DNA of 64,000 bases from assembly GCF_002097715.1 (NCBI RefSeq), contig NZ_CP020737.1, positions 2,790,001 to 2,854,000 on the forward strand. The letters are read 5' to 3'. This stretch comes from Burkholderia ubonensis subsp. mesacidophila (GTDB lineage Bacteria; Pseudomonadota; Gammaproteobacteria; Burkholderiales; Burkholderiaceae). Below are positions 45,460-54,153 of the stretch, piece by piece. The notes below the pieces were generated by a model. That model made no database searches. It was given only the letters and a program-made list of their open reading frames with translations, and had not been told where the DNA came from. Position numbers and translations under genes: made by a program. Numbering within the stretch: position 1 is the first letter of the stretch; the number at the start of each line of letters is the position of its first letter.

Positions 45460-46008
45460 ATGTATAAGAAGACGTCCCGGGTGGCCATTGCGGCCGCCAC
45501 CATGCTCGCCCTCGCCTTCGGCGCCGCGCACGCGGCGCCCCCGGCCGACGCGCCGCCGGGCGGCCCGGGCATGCACCAGATGCACGGCCACGACGGCGGC
45601 CCGTTCGGCGCGATCCTGCGCCTGCACGACCAGCTGAAGCTCACTGCCGCGCAGGAGCAGCAGTGGCAGACCGCGGTCAACACGATGAAGCAGAACCGCG
45701 ACGCGATGCGCACGAGCCACGAGCAGATGCGCGAGCAGTTCAAGGCGCAGCAGAACCAGCCGATCCTCGACCTGAACGCGATGCATGCCGCGCGCCAGCA
45801 GGCCGAGCAGCAGAACGCGCAGCTGCGCGAGCAGACGTCGGCCGCGTGGCTCGCGTTCTACAACGGGCTGAACGACCAGCAGAAAACGACGGTCAGCACG
45901 GCGATCAAGCAGCAGTACGCGCGGATGGAGCAGCGCCACGAGAAGATGAAGGAGCGCTGGGAACAGCACCGCCAGGCGGGCAAGCCCGCTTCAGCGCCGG
46001 CGCAGTAA
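45460..46008 (+). CDS. Spy/CpxP-family periplasmic protein
   Basis: A 182-residue exported protein. The signal peptide ends at about residue 25 (GAAHAAPP). A Met/His-rich start (GGPGMHQMHGHDGG) suits metal or stress sensing. The helical body contains the LTxxQ motif (LKLTAAQEQQWQTAV) and a later partner, NGLNDQQKTTVSTAI, diagnostic of Spy/CpxP chaperones that bind unfolded periplasmic proteins or dampen Cpx-type kinases. AACAGGAG precedes the ATG at 45460. It is divergent from the OmpR/EnvZ-type pair. Confidence 0.87.
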   Translation: MYKKTSRVAIAAATMLALAFGAAHAAPPADAPPGGPGMHQMHGHDGGPFGAILRLHDQLKLTAAQEQQWQTAVNTMKQNRDAMRTSHEQMREQFKAQQNQPILDLNAMHAARQQAEQQNAQLREQTSAAWLAFYNGLNDQQKTTVSTAIKQQYARMEQRHEKMKERWEQHRQAGKPASAPAQ

Positions 46009-46048
46009 GCCGGCCCGATCCGGCTGCGCCGCCCTCCCCGGCGCGGCG

Positions 46049-46087
46049 GCGAAGCGGACGCGGGCACCCGGCCCGCGTCCGCTTCGC
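46049..46087. terminator. 17-bp perfect inverted repeat, probable bidirectional terminator
   Basis: Arms 46049-46065 (GCGAAGCGGACGCGGGC) and 46071-46087 with a five-base loop between the convergent Spy-like and pirin genes. The stem is very strong but has no T run. Confidence 0.6.
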
Positions 46088-46103
46088 GTCCATATCTGGC
46101 CGT

Positions 46104-46802
46104 TCAGGCGAGATCGAACAGCAGCACCTCGGCGTCCCGGCCGTGCGCCAGCGCGACCGACGCCACCCCGCCGATCCGCACGCCGTCGCCGCTCTCCAGC
46201 GGCTCGCCGTTGACCTCCAGCGCGCCGCGTGCGACGTGCACGTACACCCGGCGCCCCGCCGGCACGTCGAACACCGTCGCTTCGCCGCCATCGAACAGCC
46301 CCGCATGGATCCGCGCGTCCGCGCGCATCGACACCGAGCCGTCCTGCCCGTCCGGCGACGCGATGAGCCGCAGCCGGCCGCGCTTCTCGCCCTCGCCGAA
46401 GCGCCGTTCCTCGTAGCCCGGCCGGCCGCCCCGCTCGGTCGGCAGCAGCCAGATCTGCAGCAGATGCAGCGGCCGGTCGCGCGACGCGTTGGTTTCGCTG
46501 TGGACAACCCCCGTGCCGGCACTCATCCTCTGCACGTCCCCGGGCCGGACGATCGACCCGTTGCCCATGCTGTCGCGGTGCGCGAGCGCGCCTTCCAGCA
46601 CGTAGGTGACGATCTCCATGTCGCGGTGAGGATGCATGCCGAAGCCGCGCGTCGGCGCGATCCAATCGTCGTTCAGCACGCGCAGCGGGCCGAACGACGG
46701 ATGCGTGTCGCCGCCAACACCGGCGATCGGGATGCTGTGGCGGGACTCGAGCCAGCCGTGGTTGGCATAGCCTCGGTCGGCGGCGCGGAGGATCTGGAAC
46801 AT
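46104..46802 (-). CDS. Pirin-family protein (bicupin, quercetinase-like)
   Basis: A 232-residue two-cupin protein. The N-terminal cupin has the metal ligands FGMHPHRDMEIVTYVLEG (His, His) and VVHSETN (His, Glu), as in YhhW/pirin with quercetin 2,3-dioxygenase activity. The C-terminal cupin lacks ligands, as usual. The start at 46802 gives the family N terminus MFQILRAADRG. Physiological substrate unknown. Between it and the next gene (46803-47185) I find no gene; a -10-like TAGAAT lies at 47113-47118. Confidence 0.9.
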   Translation of the reverse strand: MFQILRAADRGYANHGWLESRHSIPIAGVGGDTHPSFGPLRVLNDDWIAPTRGFGMHPHRDMEIVTYVLEGALAHRDSMGNGSIVRPGDVQRMSAGTGVVHSETNASRDRPLHLLQIWLLPTERGGRPGYEERRFGEGEKRGRLRLIASPDGQDGSVSMRADARIHAGLFDGGEATVFDVPAGRRVYVHVARGALEVNGEPLESGDGVRIGGVASVALAHGRDAEVLLFDLA

Positions 46803-47185
46803 GGACGCTCCGTGGGGCGGTTTGTCGAAATGCCGCCAATGTAGGAGTTCGCCGAGCCCGCAACAATCCACGCGCGCGCACCGCATCGTTGCATCCACGA
46901 ACCCAATTCAAGCAATATTCGTTGCGACTGCAGCGAATGCCGCAACAGCGGCGCCGATCCGGGCCGCCGGCGTCGTTCGCCGCCAACGGAACCCGCTGGA
47001 AGCACGCTTGTGCGCTGCCCGGGGTGCGCGTTCGGGTAAAATACCGCGCTTTTGGCGCCCGCCTGTCCGGCGGTTGCCGCCGCCAGGCCGCCGAACCCGA
47101 ATTTTGGCTATCTAGAATACGGCGCGGCGCACGGCCCGACAGGCCGCGCGCGCCGCCCCGGAAAGTCAGCAACTGAAGGATTGAA

Positions 47186-47962
47186 ATGAAGAAGGCCGCC
47201 CTGTGCGCCGCCCTCGCCCTCGTGGCGGGCAGCGCCTTCGCGAAGGAGTGGAAGACCGTACGGATCGGCGTCGACGCCAGCTACCCGCCGTTCGAGTCGA
47301 CCGCGCCGAGCGGCGAGATCGTCGGTTTCGACGTCGATCTCACCAAGGAAATCTGCAAGCGGATCAACGTCAAATGCGTGTGGGTGGCGCAGGATCTCGA
47401 CGGGATCATCCCGGCGCTGAAGGCGAAGAAATACGACGTGATCGTGTCGTCGCTGACCGTGACGGACAAGCGCCGCGAGCAGATCGACTTCTCCGACAAG
47501 GTGTACGACGCGCCGGCGCGGATGATCGCGAAGACCGGCTCGCCGCTGCTGCCGACGATCGCGTCGCTGAAGGGCAAGCGCGTCGGCGTCGAGCAGGGTT
47601 CGACCCAGGAGACCTACGCGAAGGCGTACTGGGAGCCGCAGGGCGTGACCGTCATTCCGTACCAGAACCAGGACCAGGTCTACGCCGACCTCGGCTCGGG
47701 CCGCCTCGACGCGACGCTGCAGGACGAGCTGCAGGCCGACTACGGCTTTCTGCGCACGCCGCGCGGCAAGGGCTTCGCGTTCGCGGGGCCGGAAGTGAAG
47801 GATCCGAAGACGATCGGCGACGGCACCGCGATCGGCCTGCGCAAGGAGGACACCGACCTGAAACTGAAGATCAACAAGGCGCTGGCCGACATGCACAAGG
47901 ACGGCACGTACGACCGCCTGTCGCACAAGTATTTCGCGTTCAGCGTCTACTCGGCGCGCTGA
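47186..47962 (+). CDS. Polar amino-acid ABC transporter, periplasmic binding protein (HisJ/ArgT type)
   Basis: A 258-residue exported binding protein. A signal peptide (about 1-19, ends GSAFAKEW) precedes the family 3 solute-binding fold: IGVDASYPPFESTAPSGEIVGFD at the ligand cleft, SSLTVTDKRREQIDFSDKVY, and a lysine/arginine/histidine-type second lobe (GVEQGSTQETYA). It starts the four-gene operon binding protein-permease-permease-ATPase. Substrate is probably a basic amino acid or histidine. Confidence 0.92.
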   Translation: MKKAALCAALALVAGSAFAKEWKTVRIGVDASYPPFESTAPSGEIVGFDVDLTKEICKRINVKCVWVAQDLDGIIPALKAKKYDVIVSSLTVTDKRREQIDFSDKVYDAPARMIAKTGSPLLPTIASLKGKRVGVEQGSTQETYAKAYWEPQGVTVIPYQNQDQVYADLGSGRLDATLQDELQADYGFLRTPRGKGFAFAGPEVKDPKTIGDGTAIGLRKEDTDLKLKINKALADMHKDGTYDRLSHKYFAFSVYSAR

Positions 47963-48170
47963 GCGCCGGGTGCGAACGCGGGGCGCGCCCCGCGTTCGCG
48001 CAGTACAGGCAGTCAAACCACGCGCCGCCCGCCCCCTCGCCCACCGCCCACCGCGGCAGGCAGGTCCGGCGCCCTCGCCGGGCGGACGGTCATGATACGC
48101 ACGGGGCGTTCCGCGCAACATGCGGAACGCGTCTTTCTCGGCGCACCCGGTGCGCCGTCAAGGACCACAT

Positions 48171-48860
48171 ATGTTTCTTCAAGGTTACGGCCCGCTGATC
48201 CTCGCAGGCACCTGGCAAACCGTCAAACTGGCGGTGCTCTCGCTCGCGCTGTCGTTCCTGCTGGGTCTCCTCGGCGCGGGCGCCAAGCTGTCCCGCAATC
48301 GCGTCACGAACGGCGTCGGCACCGTCTACACGACGCTGATCCGCGGCGTGCCCGACCTCGTGCTGATGCTGCTGCTGTTCTACAGCCTGCAGATCTGGCT
48401 GAACCAGCTGACCGACCTCGCGGGCTGGGACCAGATCGACATCGATCCGTTCCTCGCCGGCGTGCTTGTGCTCGGCTTCATCTACGGCGCGTATTTCACC
48501 GAGACGTTCCGCGGCGCGTTCCTGTCGGTGCCGCGCGGCCAGCTCGAGGCCGGCAGCGCGTACGGGATGACGAACTGGCAGGTGTTCACGCGCATCATGT
48601 TCCCGCAGATGATGCGCTTCGCGCTGCCGGGCATCGGCAACAACTGGCAGGTGCTCGTGAAATCGACGGCGCTCGTGTCGATCATCGGCCTCGCCGACGT
48701 GGTCAAGGCGTCGCAGGATGCCGGCAAGGGCACGCTGCGGTTCTTCTTCTTCACGCTGATCGCGGGAGCGATCTACCTGGCCATCACGACGATTTCGAAC
48801 TTCGTGCTGATGTGGCTTGAAAAGCGCTATTCGACCGGCGTCCGCAAGGCAGACCTATGA
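48171..48860 (+). CDS. Polar amino-acid ABC transporter permease (HisQ type)
   Basis: A 229-residue inner-membrane permease with about five helices. The EAA loop AFLSVPRGQLEAGSAYGMTNWQ contacts the ATPase. The N terminus GTWQTVKLAVLSLALSFLLG is typical of HisQ/ArtQ. The start at 48171 was chosen over an upstream ATG because of the family N terminus. The gap of 208 bases after the binding-protein gene holds no gene. Confidence 0.91.
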   Translation: MFLQGYGPLILAGTWQTVKLAVLSLALSFLLGLLGAGAKLSRNRVTNGVGTVYTTLIRGVPDLVLMLLLFYSLQIWLNQLTDLAGWDQIDIDPFLAGVLVLGFIYGAYFTETFRGAFLSVPRGQLEAGSAYGMTNWQVFTRIMFPQMMRFALPGIGNNWQVLVKSTALVSIIGLADVVKASQDAGKGTLRFFFFTLIAGAIYLAITTISNFVLMWLEKRYSTGVRKADL

Positions 48861-49570
48861 TCGACCTCATCCAAGAATACTGGCGCAACTATCTCTACAC
48901 CGACGGCTACCGCCTCACCGGCGTGGCGATCACGCTGTGGCTGCTCGTCGTGTCGATCGGGCTCGGCTTCTGCCTGTCGGTGCCGCTCGCGGTCGCGCGC
49001 GTGTCGAGGAAGAAATGGCTGTCGGGCGCGGTGTGGCTCTACACGTACGTGTTCCGCGGCACGCCGCTCTACGTGCAGCTGCTGCTCTGCTACACGGGCC
49101 TCTACAGCCTGCAGGCCGTGCGCGGCACGCCGATGCTCGACGCGTTCTTCCGCGAAGGGATGAACTGCACGCTGCTCGCGTTCACGCTGAACACCTGCGC
49201 GTACACCACCGAGATCTTCGCGGGCGCGATCAAGGCCACCTCCTACGGCGAGATCGAGGCCGCGCGCGCGTACGGGATGTCGACCTTCACGATGTACCGC
49301 CGCGTGATCCTGCCGTCGGCGCTGCGCCGCGCGCTGCCGCTGTACAGCAACGAGGTGATCCTGATGCTGCACGCGACGACGGTCGCGTTCACGGCGACGG
49401 TGCCGGACATCCTGAAGATCGCCCGCGACGTCAACTCGGCGACCTACATGTCGTTCCACGCGTTCGGCATCGCCGCACTGCTCTATCTCGTGATCTCGTT
49501 CACGCTGGTCTGGCTGTTCCGCCAGGCCGAGCGCCGCTGGCTCGCATATCTGCGCCCGCAGGGCAAGTAA
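48857..49570 (+). CDS. Polar amino-acid ABC transporter permease (HisM type)
   Basis: A 237-residue partner permease, coupled to the previous gene by an ATGA overlap. It has about five helices, TLWLLVVSIGLGFCLSVPLA near the start, and the EAA loop GAIKATSYGEIEAARAYGMS. It forms a heterodimeric pore with the HisQ-type subunit. Confidence 0.92.
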   Translation: MIDLIQEYWRNYLYTDGYRLTGVAITLWLLVVSIGLGFCLSVPLAVARVSRKKWLSGAVWLYTYVFRGTPLYVQLLLCYTGLYSLQAVRGTPMLDAFFREGMNCTLLAFTLNTCAYTTEIFAGAIKATSYGEIEAARAYGMSTFTMYRRVILPSALRRALPLYSNEVILMLHATTVAFTATVPDILKIARDVNSATYMSFHAFGIAALLYLVISFTLVWLFRQAERRWLAYLRPQGK

Positions 49571-49588
49571 GTTTCCGCAGGACTATTG

Positions 49589-50368
49589 ATGAACTCCCAG
49601 ACTCAGAAGCTTTTCGTCGACGATCTCCACAAGCGGTACGGCAGCAACGAAGTGCTCAAGGGCGTGTCGCTGAAGGCGAACGCGGGCGACGTGATCAGCG
49701 TGATCGGCTCGTCCGGCTCCGGCAAGAGCACGATGCTCCGCTGCATCAACTTCCTCGAGCAGCCGAACGCGGGCCGCATCTTCGTCGACGGCGAGGAAGT
49801 GCGCACCGCGCTCGACAAGACGGGCGCGCTGCGCGCCGCCGAGCCGAAGCAGCTGCAGCGCGTGCGCACCAAGCTCTCGATGGTGTTCCAGCACTTCAAC
49901 CTGTGGTCGCACATGAACGTGCTGGAGAACGTGATCGAAGCGCCGGTCAACGTGCTGAAGCTGAACAAGCGCGACGCCGAGGAGCGCGCGCGCGAGTACC
50001 TGGAGAAGGTCGGGCTGCCGCCGCGGGTCGAGAAGCAGTATCCGTCGCACCTGTCCGGCGGCCAGCAGCAGCGCGTCGCGATCGCACGCGCGCTGGCGAT
50101 GCATCCGGACGTGATGCTGTTCGACGAGCCGACCTCCGCGCTCGACCCCGAACTCGTCGGCGAAGTGCTGAAGGTGATGCAGAAGCTGGCCGAGGAAGGC
50201 CGGACGATGGTCGTCGTCACCCACGAGATGGGTTTCGCGCGCAACGTGTCGAACCACGTGATGTTCCTGCACCAGGGGCGCGTCGAGGAAGAAGGCGTGC
50301 CCGCCGAGGTCTTCGCGAACCCGAAGAGCGAGCGCCTGCGCCAGTTCCTGTCGGGCAGCCTCAAGTAA
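49589..50368 (+). CDS. Polar amino-acid ABC transporter ATPase (HisP type)
   Basis: A 259-residue ATPase: Walker [10 protein letters not shown] near residue 40, Q-loop [11 protein letters not shown] (the HisP-like sequence), signature [15 protein letters not shown], Walker [17 protein letters not shown]-loop [12 protein letters not shown]. The ATG at 49589 follows GCAGGA; a TTG directly before it is less likely. It ends the operon at a GC-rich hairpin. Confidence 0.94.
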   Translation: MNSQTQKLFVDDLHKRYGSNEVLKGVSLKANAGDVISVIGSSGSGKSTMLRCINFLEQPNAGRIFVDGEEVRTALDKTGALRAAEPKQLQRVRTKLSMVFQHFNLWSHMNVLENVIEAPVNVLKLNKRDAEERAREYLEKVGLPPRVEKQYPSHLSGGQQQRVAIARALAMHPDVMLFDEPTSALDPELVGEVLKVMQKLAEEGRTMVVVTHEMGFARNVSNHVMFLHQGRVEEEGVPAEVFANPKSERLRQFLSGSLK

Positions 50369-50396
50369 GCCCGAATCTGCTTTGATGCTCCCGACG

Positions 50397-50430
50397 CCGG
50401 GCGCCCCGCGGTTCGCCGCGCGGCGCCCGG
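50397..50430 (+). terminator. Terminator of the amino-acid ABC operon
   Basis: Arms CCGGGCGCC (50397-50405) and GGCGCCCGG (50422-50430) with an inner CGCGG-rich loop, followed by a T-poor tail. It also lies directly beyond the stop of the convergent acetyltransferase gene. Confidence 0.6.
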
Positions 50431-50460
50431 TTGCGTTTACTTGCGCTTATTTGCGTTTAC
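50431..50460. repeat. Three tandem 10-bp repeats overlapping a gene end
   Basis: TTGCGTTTAC (50431-50440), TTGCGCTTAT (50441-50450) and TTGCGTTTAC (50451-50460) stand in tandem; the last overlaps the stop codon of the convergent acetyltransferase gene. Probably a local slippage or duplication product. Confidence 0.6.
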
Positions 50461-50969
50461 GCGCGGCCGGACGGCGCGGCGTCCACCGGCGCCGCATCGG
50501 CGAAAGCGCGCAGCGCGTCGCCCGCGAGCCGGTAGCGCACCCACTCGCTCTGCGGCTGCGCGCCGACGCTCTCGTAGAAACGGATCGCCGGTTCGTTCCA
50601 GTCGAGCACGCTCCACTCGAAGCGGCCGCAGCCGGCATCGACCGCGATCCGCGCGAGGGCCTTCAGCAGGCGCAGGCCGGCGCCCGCGCCGCGAAAGCGC
50701 GGCGGCACGTACAGGTCCTCGAGATACAGCCCCTGCCGGGCGAGCCACGTCGAATACGAAAAGAAGTACACGGCAAAGCCCGCCGGCTCGCCGTCGACCT
50801 CGCAGATCAGCGCGCGCGCCGGCGACGCGTCGCCGAACAGGCTGCGCTCGAGCGACGCGACGGTCGCGACCACCTGGTCCTCGGCCTTCTCGTAGATCGC
50901 CAGCTCGGAAATGAAGCGCAGGATCACCGGCACGTCGGCGACGGTGGCGGAACGGATGTCGATATGCAC
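50457..50969 (-). CDS. GNAT-family N-acetyltransferase (diamine/spermidine acetyltransferase-like)
   Basis: A 170-residue enzyme. The acetyl-CoA binding segment is YLEDLYVPPRFRGAGAGLRLL near residues 82-102; the end WNEPAIRFYESVGAQP carries the usual Tyr. The layout resembles the SSAT-like group that acetylates polyamines or small amines. Substrate is not provable from the sequence. It is monocistronic and convergent with the ABC operon. Confidence 0.86.
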   Translation of the reverse strand: MHIDIRSATVADVPVILRFISELAIYEKAEDQVVATVASLERSLFGDASPARALICEVDGEPAGFAVYFFSYSTWLARQGLYLEDLYVPPRFRGAGAGLRLLKALARIAVDAGCGRFEWSVLDWNEPAIRFYESVGAQPQSEWVRYRLAGDALRAFADAAPVDAAPSGRA

Positions 50970-51102
50970 GGTAAAGGCCCTCCCCGGCCGGCATGCAGCA
51001 AACGGCGGCGCCGCGCACGCGCGCTGGCGCCGATGAAGACGTCATGCTACGTTCGTCGGCCTACTGCAGGAAGTGCAGCTTCTTCATCCAGACCTGAAAA
51101 TC

Positions 51103-52035
51103 ATGCATCTCGATCTGCGCCGCCTCGACCTGAACCTGCTGCTCGTGTTCGATGCGCTGTACCGCCACCGGTCGGTCGCCGCGGCGGCGAACGAGCTGGC
51201 GATGAGCCCGTCCGCGCTGAGCCACGCGCTCGCGCGGCTGCGCACGGCGATCGGCGACGCGCTGTTCGTGCGGCTCGGCAACGAGATGCAGCCGACCGTG
51301 CGCGCCGATGACATCGCGACCTGGGCCAGCAACGCGCTCGACACGATGTCGAAGGGCCTCGCGCGCGCCCGCCGCTTCGACCCGGCGCACAGCGAGCGGA
51401 CCTTCGTGTTCGCTGCGACCGACTACACCGCGTTCGCGGTGCTGCCCGCGTTCATCGCGCGGATCCAGCACGTCGCGCCGCAACTGCGGTTCCGGGTCGT
51501 CCACTCGGACCGCAAGATCTCGACCGACGAGCTCGCGGCGGGCCGCATCGATTTCGCGCTCGGCTACCACGAGGAAGCGGCGGCCGACGCGCCGGGGATC
51601 GAGGAATTCGACTGGTTCTCCGACGACTACGTCGTGATCGCGAGCGAGCGCCATCCGCAGGTCCGGCGACGCCTCACGCTCGAGCAGTACCTGGCGGCAC
51701 GGCACGTCGTCGTCACGCCGTGGAACGAGACGCGCGGCGTCGTCGACTACGTGCTCGACCGGCTCGGCCTCGCACGCCAGGTCGCGGTGCAGTTGCCGAC
51801 CGTGCTCGCCGCGCCGTTCATCATCGCGGAATCGGGACTCCTGATGACCGTGCCGAACCGCGCCGCGCAGGCGCTGCGGCACGCGGCGCCGATCCGGATC
51901 TTTCCGGCGCCGTTCGAGATCCCGCGCTACACGTTGAAGGTCTACTCGCACGCGAAGCATGCGCGCACCGACGCGCATCGCTGGATTCGCGCCCGGTTGA
52001 TCGAGGCGCGGCCGGATAGCGCGGACATCGCGTAA
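51103..52035 (+). CDS. LysR-family transcriptional regulator
   Basis: A 310-residue regulator. The helix-turn-helix lies in the first 60 residues (RHRSVAAAANELAMSPSALSHALARLR) and the effector domain resembles the NodD/PcpR-type ligand domain (HSERTFVFAATDYTAFAVLP). The Met at 51103 is preferred over a GTG at 51073. It faces the porin gene, 494 bases downstream; the target is unknown. Confidence 0.9.
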   Translation: MHLDLRRLDLNLLLVFDALYRHRSVAAAANELAMSPSALSHALARLRTAIGDALFVRLGNEMQPTVRADDIATWASNALDTMSKGLARARRFDPAHSERTFVFAATDYTAFAVLPAFIARIQHVAPQLRFRVVHSDRKISTDELAAGRIDFALGYHEEAAADAPGIEEFDWFSDDYVVIASERHPQVRRRLTLEQYLAARHVVVTPWNETRGVVDYVLDRLGLARQVAVQLPTVLAAPFIIAESGLLMTVPNRAAQALRHAAPIRIFPAPFEIPRYTLKVYSHAKHARTDAHRWIRARLIEARPDSADIA

Positions 52036-52273
52036 GCGTGCCGATCATTACGAAATACTTACCAATTCGGCACGCCGCACGCTTAATTCTCCGTTTTTCC
52101 TGCGTCAATAGTGGCAATCCTTGACGCAACTTCCCGCAAACCGTGTCTCCCTTGTCGCACAAGGCGCTGCCGGCGTTCCGCCCGCCCGCGCCGCGGTGTC
52201 GCGCGCCGTGTTGCATGGCAATTTCGACACACGTGTTAGTCAAACAACGATTTCCGTCGCCACAAAAGTGTAT

Positions 52274-52336
52274 TTTTGCTAAATTAGTAACCAAAGTAGC
52301 AAAACGAAGTTCATGAAATGTAGTTTAGTTTCATGA
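52274..52336. promoter_or_regulatory. Two inverted repeats upstream of the porin gene
   Basis: TTTTGCTA (52274-52281)/TAGCAAAA (52297-52304) and TCATGAAA (52311-52318)/TTTCATGA (52329-52336) are perfect eight-base dyads about 200 bases before the porin start, in an A/T-rich patch. They are candidate operators or RNA stems. The remainder of 52036-52529 has no gene I can support. Confidence 0.5.
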
Positions 52337-52529
52337 CAACAAGGAGACCCCGCCAGGCCGACCCGGCCACGCGGGCCCGCTCAACGGCCACCCCGTCTGT
52401 TCGCCCGCGTGCTGCGCCTGACCGGCTTCGCACGAGGTCTCCGTAGTTGCCCGCTTTTGCCCGGCGCTCGCGGCGTCGGGCATCTCGTGCAGTTCTGGGT
52501 TGACTTTTTGACAGGGTATGGAGGAGATG

Positions 52530-53609
52530 ATGAAGAAAGCTTTGGTCGCCGCAGCGCTGATGGCTGCTGGAGTCGCAGCACACGCGCAAAGCAGCGTCAC
52601 GCTGTACGGCCGTCTGGACGCCGGCATCGAATACTTGAACGGGATGCAGAACGGCTCCCGCTGGCGCGCGGAAAGCGGCGACTGGGGCACGAGCCTGTGG
52701 GGCATCAAGGGCGCCGAGGACATCGGCGCCGGCAACAAGGTGGTGTTCCAGCTCGAAGGCAGCTTCGACACGATGACCGGCAACGGCCCGGGCGCCGGCA
52801 GCCTGTGGAATCGCTGGGCGACGGTCGGTATTGCGAACAACACGTACGGTACGCTGCTGCTCGGCCGCGAGCTCGCGATCGCGAACGGCGTGTGGGACTT
52901 CGACCCGTTCGGCCAGTCGGCCTGGTCGACGGCGTCGCTGGTGCGCGGCCGCAACTGGAACAAGACCAGCAACAACATTTCGTATCAGTCGCCGAAGCTC
53001 TACGGCTTCGACTTCTACGGCCAGTACGCGCTGTCGAACGCGACGAACTGGAACGGCAACGGCACGACCGGCCAGGGCCGCAGCGTCGGCGGCCAATTGA
53101 CCTACACCACGTCGCTGTTCCAGCTGCGCGGCATCTACGACGAAGCGCGCAACCCGGCGAACGGCCAGCTCGACGACGTATTCAACTACTCGCGCGAATA
53201 CTTCATCGGCGCGAACGTGTTCCTCGGTCCGTTCAAGCTGCAGGCGGCCTATCAGACCTCGCACGCCGATTCGGACGCGGGCAACCTGAAGAACAACGGC
53301 ATTACGTCGACCCAGCAGGTCTGGGGCGGCGTGACGTGGCAAGCCACGCCGGCTGCCGCGCTGATCGCGGCCGTGTATCACGTGAACGCGAACCACGGCG
53401 GCGGCAACGCGAACATCTACACGCTCGGCGGCACGTACAACCTGTCGAAGCGCACGCTGCTCGACTTCCAGGTCGCCACGGCCCGCAACAGCAAGACGGC
53501 CAACTTCGGCCTGAATGCGAATGCGGCAGGCACCGACGTGGCGACGGGCAACCCGAAGCTCGGCCACAGCCAGACCGGCTTCTACGCAGGCATCCAGCAC
53601 CTGTTCTGA
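52530..53609 (+). CDS. Burkholderia-type general porin (trimeric outer-membrane channel)
   Basis: A 359-residue outer-membrane porin. The signal peptide MKKALVAAALMAAGVAAHAQ is followed by SSVTLYGRLDAGIEYLNG, the usual first strand of beta-proteobacterial porins; alternating strands continue to the C-terminal aromatic end YAGIQHLF. The motifs SLWGIKGAEDIGAGNKVVFQLE and YGTLLLGRELA are typical. The ATG at 52530 has GGAGG five bases upstream; in-frame ATGs at 52518 and 52527 fit less well. Channels of this group admit small polar nutrients. A strong terminator follows. Confidence 0.93.
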   Translation: MKKALVAAALMAAGVAAHAQSSVTLYGRLDAGIEYLNGMQNGSRWRAESGDWGTSLWGIKGAEDIGAGNKVVFQLEGSFDTMTGNGPGAGSLWNRWATVGIANNTYGTLLLGRELAIANGVWDFDPFGQSAWSTASLVRGRNWNKTSNNISYQSPKLYGFDFYGQYALSNATNWNGNGTTGQGRSVGGQLTYTTSLFQLRGIYDEARNPANGQLDDVFNYSREYFIGANVFLGPFKLQAAYQTSHADSDAGNLKNNGITSTQQVWGGVTWQATPAAALIAAVYHVNANHGGGNANIYTLGGTYNLSKRTLLDFQVATARNSKTANFGLNANAAGTDVATGNPKLGHSQTGFYAGIQHLF

Positions 53610-53685
53610 TCCGGGCCCGACTCAAGAGCCCGACTCAAGGAATCGATTCGACGACGTTTTCCACGCTGCTGCGAGAGGCGCGTAT

Positions 53686-53721
53686 CGGTGCGGTACCCGA
53701 CAGGGTATCGCACCGTTTTTT
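53686..53721 (+). terminator. Strong terminator after the porin gene
   Basis: A 13-base stem (53686-53698/53703-53715, one G-T pair) with loop GACA and six T residues. Confidence 0.9.
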
Positions 53722-53749
53722 ATTGCGCGGGTGCATGGCGCCTGCGGCG

Positions 53750-54100
<351 letters not shown>

Positions 54101-54153
54101 TCAATGCTCGTTTGGATGAAAACACGTGAGCCCGATTCTACGCCGCGCACGGC

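Noticed and set aside
51073..51102. GTG start extending the LysR regulator by ten residues
   Set aside because: The family N terminus begins at the Met at 51103 (HLDLRRLDLNLLLVFDAL), and the extension shows no conserved character.
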